Below are positions 13,879 through 20,376 of a DNA stretch of 20,376 nucleotides, one piece after another; the first letter of the stretch is position 1, and each line of letters begins with the position of its first letter. Where the stretch lies: contig CAZBIU010000092.1 in the NCBI GenBank assembly GCA_964491625.1, positions 1 to 20,376 of the forward strand. Reading direction: 5' to 3'. The notes under the pieces are model-generated. The model made no database searches. It was given only the letters and a program-made list of their open reading frames with translations, and was not told the DNA's origin. Both the position numbers and the translations under genes were made by a program. This stretch comes from Fen-1118 sp964491625. GTDB lineage: Bacteria > Myxococcota_A > Polyangia > Fen-1088.

Positions 13879-15170
13879 GACCCTATCGTGTACTGCTTGA
13901 AGTTGCGGCTCTGGTTGCCTTGCCGAATCTGGCGCTGGCCGACAACCTGGGCGCAACAAGAATTCCCCGCCAAGTGGAAGCTGCCCGCGCCGGCACCAAT
14001 CTGCCCGATCCCGATGCGCTGGATTCGGACGGGACCGGACCAGCCCAGCTTTTCGGTCTCAAGCCCGGAGCCTCGAAGACCCTCGGCGGTGGGGCCAAGG
14101 ACGCCGACACCAGGCGAATCGAGAATACCGCCGCTGGCCTGGCACCGGGCGGCGTGCTGGGCGTGGACAGCCCTGGTGCGACGGAAATCCCTGACAAGGT
14201 CAAACCCGGCCAATCGGGACTTCCCGATCTGCATGTGGTTCAGAAGGGCGACACCCTGTGGTCGCTGTGCTCGAAGTACTTTGGCGACCCATGGCGCTGG
14301 CCAAGGCTTTGGGCGCAAAACCCCATCATCACCAATCCCCACTGGATTTTCCCCGGCGACGTAATTCGGATCGGCGAAGGAGGCGGCCCGGCGCCGGCTC
14401 TGGCATCGGGGCCTCCGCCAGCGGGCGCGCGCCCCGGGATAATGTCCGTCAATCGCGTGACCGCCAACAACGACACCGCGGTGATGTTGCGCGAGCTCGG
14501 GTTCATCGAAGCCAAGGATCTGGAGCAGGCAGCGACCATCTCCGGATCGCGCGAGGAGAAGATCATGCTGGCCACCGCGGACCAGGCGTACCTGCACTAC
14601 CCGAAGCAGATGCCGGTTCGCGCGGGTGTTCGCTACTCGGTGTTTGAGACCGACCTCGACCACCCGGTCGTGGACTCGATCACCGGCAAGACATATGGCT
14701 ACCTGGTCAAGGTTCTGGGCGACCTGATCCTGAATCAGATCGCGGAGAACGACGTGGCTCGGGGGACGCTGGTCGACACCGTCGCTCCCATCGAACGCGG
14801 CGCGCGGGTAAGCGCATTTGTCCACCAATTCAAGCGCGTCGAGCCCAAGCCCAGCGACGTGACGCTGGAAGCCCGCGTGGTTGCGACCTTTGCACCGAAC
14901 CAGCTTCTGGGCGCTGGGAATTTTGTGGTCCTAAACCGCGGCAAGCGGGACGGCGTACAGGTCGGCAACCGGACTTTCGTGATCCGCCGTGGCGATGGCT
15001 ACCGGGCCACGCTGGAGCAGTGGGAGGTCCATGATCCTGAGTCGCCCAAGGAGGTGGTGGGCGAAATCCTTCTGGTCGACGTTGGCGACGATGCGTCCGT
15101 GGCCTGGATCGCCCGCAGCACCAAGGAGCTGAAGGTGGGCGAGATTACCGAGATGCGCAAAGGGTACTGA
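13875..15170 (+). CDS. Exported LysM-domain protein
   Basis: The 431-residue product begins with a signal peptide (about 1-22, ending NLALA). An N-terminal region (about 23-116) contains two copies of the pattern GAT-x-IP-x2-V-(x)n-G-(x)n-LPD. A LysM domain (about 119-168, HVVQKGDTLWSLCSKYFGDP to FPGDVIRIGEG) binds peptidoglycan glycans. The C-terminal ~260 residues have no motif I recognise, but repeated beta-like segments such as GAGNFVVLNRGKRDGVQVGN. No catalytic hydrolase or L,D-transpeptidase motif is present, so it is probably structural. The GTG at 13875 overlaps the cpoB stop (GTGA) and has GGAGG 4 bases upstream, so translation is coupled to cpoB. Confidence 0.87.
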   Translation: MRPYRVLLEVAALVALPNLALADNLGATRIPRQVEAARAGTNLPDPDALDSDGTGPAQLFGLKPGASKTLGGGAKDADTRRIENTAAGLAPGGVLGVDSPGATEIPDKVKPGQSGLPDLHVVQKGDTLWSLCSKYFGDPWRWPRLWAQNPIITNPHWIFPGDVIRIGEGGGPAPALASGPPPAGARPGIMSVNRVTANNDTAVMLRELGFIEAKDLEQAATISGSREEKIMLATADQAYLHYPKQMPVRAGVRYSVFETDLDHPVVDSITGKTYGYLVKVLGDLILNQIAENDVARGTLVDTVAPIERGARVSAFVHQFKRVEPKPSDVTLEARVVATFAPNQLLGAGNFVVLNRGKRDGVQVGNRTFVIRRGDGYRATLEQWEVHDPESPKEVVGEILLVDVGDDASVAWIARSTKELKVGEITEMRKGY

Positions 15171-15379
15171 AGCAGAAATCGGCGCCTGATCGAGCCAGGG
15201 TTTCAGCTGCCGACGGGATATTCGTGTTCTGCGACGCGATGGTCCCATGGGTTGGCAACTCTGGGATATCGGGCAGTTATCCACAAGTGCTTGATCTTCT
15301 TCGGGTCCGGCGCTATCAGCTTGCGGACCCAATGCAGCTTGCAGGAAACCTGGTGTCAGTTCTGCCGAGAAGGTCATGG
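15171..15379 (+). other. 209-base intergenic region with one consensus DnaA box
   Basis: No convincing gene lies between the LysM gene and dprA. The dprA frame is open back to 15224, but the residues do not resemble DprA. TTATCCACA at 15277-15285 is a perfect DnaA-box consensus. There is no cluster of boxes or AT-rich unwinding region, so it is not an origin. AGAAGG at 15368-15373 is the dprA Shine-Dalgarno. I see no clear terminator. Confidence 0.5.
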
Positions 15380-16276
15380 ATGACTCAGTCTCGGGTATCG
15401 GACCAGGCCCGCCCTGATCGGGCGCAACACCGGCGGGTTACCGCCGACCATCCGCTGTTTCCTGCCGAGCTGCACGCCGTTCCTTCGCCTCCCAGCGGTC
15501 TTTGGTACGCCGGCCGGCTGCCCGCAACCGGCGAGAGGCGATTCGCCGTGGTCGGTGCGCGCGCGGCCACGCGGGGCGGTTGCGACTGCGCGCGCGATCT
15601 GGCGGCTGGCCTCGCGCGAGACGGCGCCGTCGTCGTCTCGGGCGGCGCCTTTGGCATCGATGCGGCGGCGCACGAAGGTGCGCTTACGGCAAACGCCGCG
15701 ACGTTCGCCGTGCTTGGTTGTGGCACCGACGTGGTCTACCCGGATCGCCATCGCGACCTCTTCGCTCGTATCACAGAGAGCGGCGGCCTTCTGTCCGAAT
15801 ACCCGCCCGGGACACAGCCACGTCCCGGCCAGTTCCCGGCGCGCAATCGCCTGATCGCTGGGTTGGCCGAGGCGGTGATCGTGGTCGAGGCGGCGCTGCG
15901 CTCGGGAGCCCTCATCACAGCTCGCCTGGCGCGTACGCTCGGTCGGCCGCTTTTCGCTGTGCCGGGCAGTCCGGGAACCGACGCTCTGCTGCGCTCGGGC
16001 CGCGCGATCGCCGCCGCATCGGCGCGGGAGGTCTTGGGCACGCTGGAAGGGGTCCTCGTGCCGTCGACCAAGGGTCACCAGGCCGAGGACGGGGCGGGAC
16101 GCTTCGCCCCGCTGGTTGACGCAATCGAGGCCGGACTGAATTCTCCCGACGTTTTGTGCAGGCGCCTGGGAATGGCGCTACCTTCCCTTCTGGCAGTTGT
16201 TGCCGAAGCCGAGCTGGAAGGCTTGGTCAGGCGGACTGCCGGCAACACCTACGAGGTTATCGGACGTGACTACTAA
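15380..16276 (+). CDS. dprA: DNA-processing protein DprA
   Basis: DprA binds incoming single-stranded DNA and loads RecA during transformation. It is also present in many species not known to be competent. The 298-residue product has the Rossmann-like core: VVGARAATRGG, SGGAFGIDAAAHEGAL (87-102), GCGTDVVYPDRHRDLF, SEYPPG, FPARNRLIAGLAEAVIVVEA and GRPLFAVPGSPGTD. A C-terminal winged-helix-like domain (about 236-295) follows. The N-terminal SAM-like helical domain of longer DprA proteins is missing; only about 50 residues precede the core. The ATG at 15380 has AGAAGG 6 bases upstream. It overlaps topA by 11 bases, so the pair is coupled. Confidence 0.94.
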   Translation: MTQSRVSDQARPDRAQHRRVTADHPLFPAELHAVPSPPSGLWYAGRLPATGERRFAVVGARAATRGGCDCARDLAAGLARDGAVVVSGGAFGIDAAAHEGALTANAATFAVLGCGTDVVYPDRHRDLFARITESGGLLSEYPPGTQPRPGQFPARNRLIAGLAEAVIVVEAALRSGALITARLARTLGRPLFAVPGSPGTDALLRSGRAIAAASAREVLGTLEGVLVPSTKGHQAEDGAGRFAPLVDAIEAGLNSPDVLCRRLGMALPSLLAVVAEAELEGLVRRTAGNTYEVIGRDY

Positions 16277-18758
16277 GAAAGGGACCGAGGAGCCGTCCTC
16301 GGCGCCTGCTGCCGCACCCAAACGCCGAGCCGAGACCGCCGCGCCGGCCAAGACCAAGGCTCGTGCGAAATCTGCCCAAAAAGAGAAGGTCGGTGCGGAA
16401 GTCAAGGAGCCGTCCGCCAAGAAGACCACCAGCAAGAGCGCAGGCGGCATCCTGGTTATCGTGGAGTCGCCCGCCAAGGCGAGCACGATCAAGAAGTACC
16501 TCGGGCACGGCTACGAGGTGAAAGCGTCCGTGGGGCATGTCAAGGACCTACCCAAAGCGTCCATCGGGATCGATATCGAAAACGACTTCCAGCCCCAATA
16601 CGTGGTCATTGATGCCAAGAAGAAGGTGATCTCCGAGATCAAGGCGGCGGCGAAGAAGGCATCGCAGGTGCTGCTGGCGCCCGACCCGGATCGCGAAGGC
16701 GAGGCGATCGCCTGGCACATCGCCGATGAGATCCGGCCGTGCAACGAAAACATCCACCGCGTGCTCTTCAACGAGATCACGAAAAAGGCCGTCCTGGAAG
16801 CCATCCAGCATCCACGCGAGCTGGACGTGAAGAAGTACGAATCGCAGCAGGCGCGGCGGGTGCTCGATCGACTGGTGGGTTACCAAATCAGCCCGATTCT
16901 CTGGTCAAAGGTTCGGCGCGGGCTGTCGGCGGGCCGGGTGCAGTCGGTGGCGGTGCGATTGCTGGTCGAGCGCGAGGACGAAATCAAGGTATTCCAGACC
17001 GAAGAGTACTGGACGGTCGAGGTGGACGTGGAGGGGCAGAGCCCGCCGCCCTTCGTCGCGCGTGTGGTAAAGGTTGACGGCGAGAAGCCGTCGCTGGTGA
17101 ACGAGGGATCTGCGCAGGAAGCGCTTGAGCTGGTCCGCCAGGCCGCGCTCAAGGTCAGCTCGGTCGAGCGCAAGGAAAGGCGCAAGAATCCACCGGCGCC
17201 CTTCATCACGTCGCGCCTGCAGCAGGAGGCGTCCAGCAAGTTGCGCTTTGCGCCCAAGCGAACTATGGCGCTGGCGCAAAGGCTTTACGAGGGCATCGAT
17301 CTGGGCGCCGAGGGGCCCACGGGTCTCATCACCTACATGCGAACCGACTCGACCCGCATCTCCGACGATGCAGTGAAAGAGGTGCGCGCCCAGATCTCGA
17401 GCCGCTTCAGCCCAGCCCACCTGCCGGCCGAGCCCAACGTTTTCAAGTCGAAGAAGAGCGCGCAGGACGCGCACGAGGCCATCCGGCCGACGCTTATCGA
17501 CCACGATCCTGAACGCGTGCGGGCGCTCCTCACCAGTGCGGGGGCAGGGCGCGACGCGCGGGAGACCGAGGATTTGGTCAAGCTCTACACGCTGATCTGG
17601 AATCGCTTCGTGGCCTGCCAGATGGCGCCGGCAGTGTTCGATCAGACGGCCATCGAGATCGATGCGGGCCGGGTCGGCCTGCGCGCGAGCGGCCAGGTGA
17701 TGCGCTTTCCGGGCTTCCTCGAGGTGTACGCCGAGTCCACCGAGGACGCCGCCTCCGACGAGGAAGGCACGGGCAGCCTGCCCGAGGTGAAGGAGGGCGA
17801 AACCTTGCGACTCCTGGGCGAGAGGCCCGAGCAGCACTTCACACAGCCCCCGCCCCGCTTCTCGGAGGCGACCCTGGTGCGCGAGCTGGAGGAAAAGGGC
17901 ATCGGCCGACCGTCGACCTACGCGGCCATTCTTTCCACCATCCAGGATCGCGGCTACGCGGAAAAGCGCGAGGGCCGCCTCCACCCGACCGAGCTGGGCG
18001 TGGTGGTCAACGGCCTATTGGTCAAGAGCTTCCCAGACATCCTCAACGCCGACTTCACCGCGCAGATGGAGGAGCAGCTCGACGAGGTGGAGGAAGGCGC
18101 CGCCGACTGGGTCAAGCTGCTCAAGGAATTCTACGCGCCCTTCGAGCGTGACCTCGACCGCGCCAAGGTCGAGATGCGCGACCTCAAGCGCGAGGAGCAG
18201 CCCACGGAAGAAGTCTGCGAAAAGTGTGGCAAGCCCATGGTCATCAAGTGGGGCCGCAACGGGCACTTCCTCGCGTGCACCGGCTATCCCGAGTGCCGCA
18301 ACACCAAGGAATACACCCGCAATCCCGACGGCACGCTGACCGTGTTGCCTACCACGCGGCCGTCCGACCAGACTTGCCCGACTTGCGCATCGCCCATGGT
18401 GGTTCGGCGCGGGCGCTTCGGCGAATTCCTGGCGTGCTCGCGCTACCCCGAGTGTAAGACCACGAGCCCGGTGTCCCTCGGCGTGGCTTGCCCGCGGCCG
18501 GGCTGTGGCGGGTACTTGTCCGAAAAGCGCTCGCGGCGCGGCAAGGTCTTCTATGGGTGCTCGAACTACGCCAAGTCCAAGTGCGACTTCGTGTCGTGGG
18601 ATCGCCCGATTGCGAAGGCGTGCCCGCAGTGCGGGGCCGCCTTCATCGTGCAGAAGGTGCTCAAGTCAGGGACGCGCGTGCGCTGCATCGCCCAAGGCTG
18701 CGGCTACAGCGCGGATCCCGACGAGGGCGATGTCGAAGCCAAAGAACAGGCGTCGTAG
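16266..18758 (+). CDS. topA: DNA topoisomerase I
   Basis: A type IA enzyme that relaxes negative supercoils by single-strand passage. The 830-residue product opens with a basic Ala/Lys/Pro-rich tail (about 1-59). The TOPRIM domain follows (VIVESPAKASTIKKYLG with Glu67, then DPDREGEAIAWH), then the catalytic domain with Tyr357 in GLITYMRTDSTR. Three topoisomerase-type Cys4 zinc modules plus a fourth CPQCG-x(n)-C-x4-CG module lie between Cys651 and about 820. The GTG at 16266 is preferred; an in-frame ATG at 16197 would overlap dprA by 80 bases. It is coupled to dprA. No Shine-Dalgarno is obvious. Confidence 0.96.
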   Translation: MTTKKGTEEPSSAPAAAPKRRAETAAPAKTKARAKSAQKEKVGAEVKEPSAKKTTSKSAGGILVIVESPAKASTIKKYLGHGYEVKASVGHVKDLPKASIGIDIENDFQPQYVVIDAKKKVISEIKAAAKKASQVLLAPDPDREGEAIAWHIADEIRPCNENIHRVLFNEITKKAVLEAIQHPRELDVKKYESQQARRVLDRLVGYQISPILWSKVRRGLSAGRVQSVAVRLLVEREDEIKVFQTEEYWTVEVDVEGQSPPPFVARVVKVDGEKPSLVNEGSAQEALELVRQAALKVSSVERKERRKNPPAPFITSRLQQEASSKLRFAPKRTMALAQRLYEGIDLGAEGPTGLITYMRTDSTRISDDAVKEVRAQISSRFSPAHLPAEPNVFKSKKSAQDAHEAIRPTLIDHDPERVRALLTSAGAGRDARETEDLVKLYTLIWNRFVACQMAPAVFDQTAIEIDAGRVGLRASGQVMRFPGFLEVYAESTEDAASDEEGTGSLPEVKEGETLRLLGERPEQHFTQPPPRFSEATLVRELEEKGIGRPSTYAAILSTIQDRGYAEKREGRLHPTELGVVVNGLLVKSFPDILNADFTAQMEEQLDEVEEGAADWVKLLKEFYAPFERDLDRAKVEMRDLKREEQPTEEVCEKCGKPMVIKWGRNGHFLACTGYPECRNTKEYTRNPDGTLTVLPTTRPSDQTCPTCASPMVVRRGRFGEFLACSRYPECKTTSPVSLGVACPRPGCGGYLSEKRSRRGKVFYGCSNYAKSKCDFVSWDRPIAKACPQCGAAFIVQKVLKSGTRVRCIAQGCGYSADPDEGDVEAKEQAS

Positions 18759-18890
18759 CTTCAACCAAGCAGCGCGAAGATCGCGCTCGTCGGTGGAGAG
18801 AATGCAGCCGTCGCCCAGCTCCTCGGCGAGCCGAGTGTCAACCGAGTGGTTATTCGCGCGATCCCCGCCTTCCAGCTATCCTGAACCTGG
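18759..18890 (+). other. Topoisomerase-xerC intergenic region with possible xerC promoter
   Basis: These 132 bases hold no gene with a start codon. The topA frame, read past its TAG, stays open for 41 codons with a protein-like composition (KIALVGGENAAVAQLLGE) up to TGA at 18882. TTCGCG (18853-18858) and TATCCT (18877-18882), 18 bases apart, could be a promoter. The -10 ends 8 bases before the xerC ATG. Confidence 0.4.
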
Positions 18891-19847
18891 ATGAATTCTC
18901 TGGTCGAGCTGTTTCGCCAGCACCTCGAGAGCGAGAGGCGCTCTTCGCCGCACACGGTCCGGGCGTACCTCGGCGACCTGGAGGAATTTCTGGCCTTCGT
19001 GCGCGCACGACGGGGGAAGACAGCCGTGGATGCGCCCGCGATTCCGACGATCGAGCTCAACATCATCGCGTGTCGCTCCTTCCTTGCCAGCCTGCACGGC
19101 AAGAACGACCCGTCCACCATGGGCCGCAAGCTCTCGTCGCTGCGAACCTTCTTCCGGATTCTGGTTCGTCGCAAGCTCATCGCCAGCAATCCGCTCGCCG
19201 GTTTACGCGGACCCAGACGCGCGCAGCGGCTGCCCGATTTTCTCGGCAAGGACGAGGCGAGCCGGCTGCTCGATGGAAGGGCCAACCAAACCCACACCGC
19301 CTTCGAGATGGCGCGCGACCAGGCCCCGTTCGAGGTCCTGTACGCGAGCGGCCTGCGCATTTCCGAGGCCTGTCATCTCGACCTCGGCGACGTGGTGCCC
19401 GAGGGCTCTGGTGCGACCATCACGGTGCGCGAGGGCAAGGGTCGCAAGGATCGTATCGTTCCCGCAGGCGGCAAGGCGTGGCAGGCGCTGGGTGAATACC
19501 TGCCGTTGCGCGCGGCCCTGGTCGAGGCGACGTCAGGGCAGGGGCGTCGCTCCGACCCGCAGGCGCTGTTCCTCTCCCGACGAGGGCTGCGCATGGGCGA
19601 CCGGGAAGCACGGCGCAAGCTCGACCGTCGCGAGCGCGAAAACGCGGTCAAGCGCGTTTCGCCGCACGCGCTCCGCCATAGCTTCGCCACGCACCTGCTG
19701 GGCGAGGGCGCGGACTTGCGCTCGATCCAGGAAATGCTCGGCCACGCCAGCCTGCGCACCACGCAGCGCTATGCCCAGGTGGACATCGATCACTTGATGG
19801 CGGTTTACGACAAGGCCCACCCTCGCGCGACGCTGCGAACGCGCTAG
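18891..19847 (+). CDS. xerC: Tyrosine recombinase XerC
   Basis: A site-specific recombinase that, with XerD and FtsK, resolves chromosome dimers at dif. The 318-residue product has an N-terminal SAM-like core-binding domain (about 1-105) and a catalytic domain with all the active residues: Arg156 (ASGLRISE), Lys186 (GKGRKDRIVP), His259 and Arg262 (PHALRHSFATHLL), His285 (GHASLRTTQRY) and Tyr294. Its position before hslV, near topA, is the classic place of xerC rather than of a phage integrase. The ATG at 18891 follows an in-frame stop at 18882. No Shine-Dalgarno is visible. Confidence 0.93.
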   Translation: MNSLVELFRQHLESERRSSPHTVRAYLGDLEEFLAFVRARRGKTAVDAPAIPTIELNIIACRSFLASLHGKNDPSTMGRKLSSLRTFFRILVRRKLIASNPLAGLRGPRRAQRLPDFLGKDEASRLLDGRANQTHTAFEMARDQAPFEVLYASGLRISEACHLDLGDVVPEGSGATITVREGKGRKDRIVPAGGKAWQALGEYLPLRAALVEATSGQGRRSDPQALFLSRRGLRMGDREARRKLDRRERENAVKRVSPHALRHSFATHLLGEGADLRSIQEMLGHASLRTTQRYAQVDIDHLMAVYDKAHPRATLRTR

Positions 19848-20033
19848 ATCATCGTCATGGAAATCCTGGGAGGGTTTCGCTCTGTGCTCGGCCCCTGCCA
19901 GCCGACCTCCACCCCGCTCGCTGCGCTCGGCCTCGCGCGTTCTGGCTACGCCGGGAAAGCTCGCGTGCGCCAACGCGATCGCACGTCGTCCAACGAGATC
20001 GCAACCGTGACAAATGCGGGCTAAGCTGAACGC
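19848..20033 (+). other. 186-base xerC-hslV intergenic region
   Basis: I see no gene, tRNA or strong terminator here. It contains a short direct repeat CGCTCG (19916-19921 and 19925-19930) in a GC-rich stretch. The region is longer than expected if xerC and hslV form one operon, so hslV may have its own promoter, but no convincing pair of boxes is visible. Confidence 0.4.
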
Positions 20034-20376
20034 ATGCAATCAAGAAAGACCCGGGCCACCACCGTGCTTGTCGTGCGTGCTGGCGGCAAAGTTGTGATGG
20101 GCAGCGACGGCCAGGTGACCATGGGGCAGACCGTGGTCAAAGCCAGCGCGCGCAAACTGCGCCGCATCGGCGACGGCAAGATCGTCGCCGGGTTCGCCGG
20201 CTCGGCGGCCGACGGTCTGACTTTGTTCGAGAAACTGGAGGCGAAGCTCAAGGATTCGAGTGGCAACCTCATGCGAGCGGCGGTGGACCTGGCTAAGGAC
20301 TGGCGCACCGACCGCATCCTGCGCCGGCTTGAGGCGCTACTGCTGGTCGCCGATCGCGAACACATCCTCATGCTTT
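20034..20376 (+). CDS. hslV: ATP-dependent protease subunit HslV (5' part; runs off the window)
   Basis: HslV is the proteasome-like peptidase that pairs with the HslU unfoldase. The 114 visible residues begin MQSRKTRATTVLVVR. The Thr after RAT or RA would be the N-terminal nucleophile once a propeptide of about 8 residues is removed. The family signatures GSDGQVTMGQTVVK, AGFAGSAADGLTLFEKLEAK and AVDLAKDWRTDRILRRLEA follow. The frame is open to the end of the window. hslU is expected just beyond. No Shine-Dalgarno is visible before the ATG. Confidence 0.93.
   Translation, partial: MQSRKTRATTVLVVRAGGKVVMGSDGQVTMGQTVVKASARKLRRIGDGKIVAGFAGSAADGLTLFEKLEAKLKDSSGNLMRAAVDLAKDWRTDRILRRLEALLLVADREHILML

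Noticed and set aside
18891..19847. Phage or integron integrase
   Set aside because: All XerC signatures are present, the neighbours are topA and hslV, and no att-like repeats or phage genes are nearby.
19916..19930. REP-like palindrome between xerC and hslV
   Set aside because: On inspection the CGCTCG copies are direct, not inverted, so they cannot form the expected hairpin.

Overview
This window is a high-GC chromosomal stretch from a Gram-negative bacterium. It opens inside the 3' end of a 5S rRNA, so it lies just downstream of an rRNA operon, and it ends inside hslV. It encodes outer-membrane machinery (BamD, CpoB/YbgF, a TonB system, an OmpA-like barrel with calcium-binding repeats), meso-DAP peptidoglycan recycling (Mpl), a bacterial PP2C phosphatase, and the gene order dprA-topA-xerC-hslV. 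Together these point to a deltaproteobacterial lineage such as Myxococcota. That placement is an inference from gene content, not a phylogenetic result. Nearly all the DNA is coding. I see no insertion sequence, prophage, CRISPR array, tRNA or plasmid-type gene.

Layout. 1-90: 5S rRNA end and a strong intrinsic terminator. 90-536 (-): small Cys-rich putative zinc protein. 613-1854 (+): tyrS. 1870-4415 (-): a two-gene unit, a lipoprotein followed by an Mpl ligase fused to a GNAT acetyltransferase domain. 4416-4438: very short divergent promoter. 4439-8239 (+): bamD, truD, exbB/tolQ, exbD/tolR, tonB. 8298-11153 (+): OmpA-like protein with thrombospondin type-3 repeats, then a PP2C phosphatase. 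11134-11466 (-): thioredoxin, overlapping the phosphatase tail to tail. 11553-12860 (+): conserved hypothetical and hemC. 12937-15170 (+): cpoB and a LysM protein. 15380-18758 (+): dprA and topA. 18891-20376 (+): xerC and hslV (cut by the window end).

How the genes fit together. The first half concerns the cell envelope. BamD inserts barrels, ExbB/ExbD/TonB carry proton-motive force to the outer membrane, the barrel-TSP3-OmpA protein bridges outer membrane and periplasm, CpoB and the LysM protein sit at the wall, and Mpl recycles wall peptides. The second half concerns DNA: DprA (single-strand DNA and recombination), TopA (supercoiling), XerC (dimer resolution) and HslV (protease).

The main unusual points are the Mpl-GNAT fusion, a set of -10-like hexamers placed so that transcription would begin at or next to the start codon, a symmetrical divergent promoter in a 23-bp gap, an OmpA-like domain that seems to have lost its peptidoglycan-binding Asp, and a topoisomerase with a histone-H1-like basic tail. 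I do not see a wholly new multi-gene system here.
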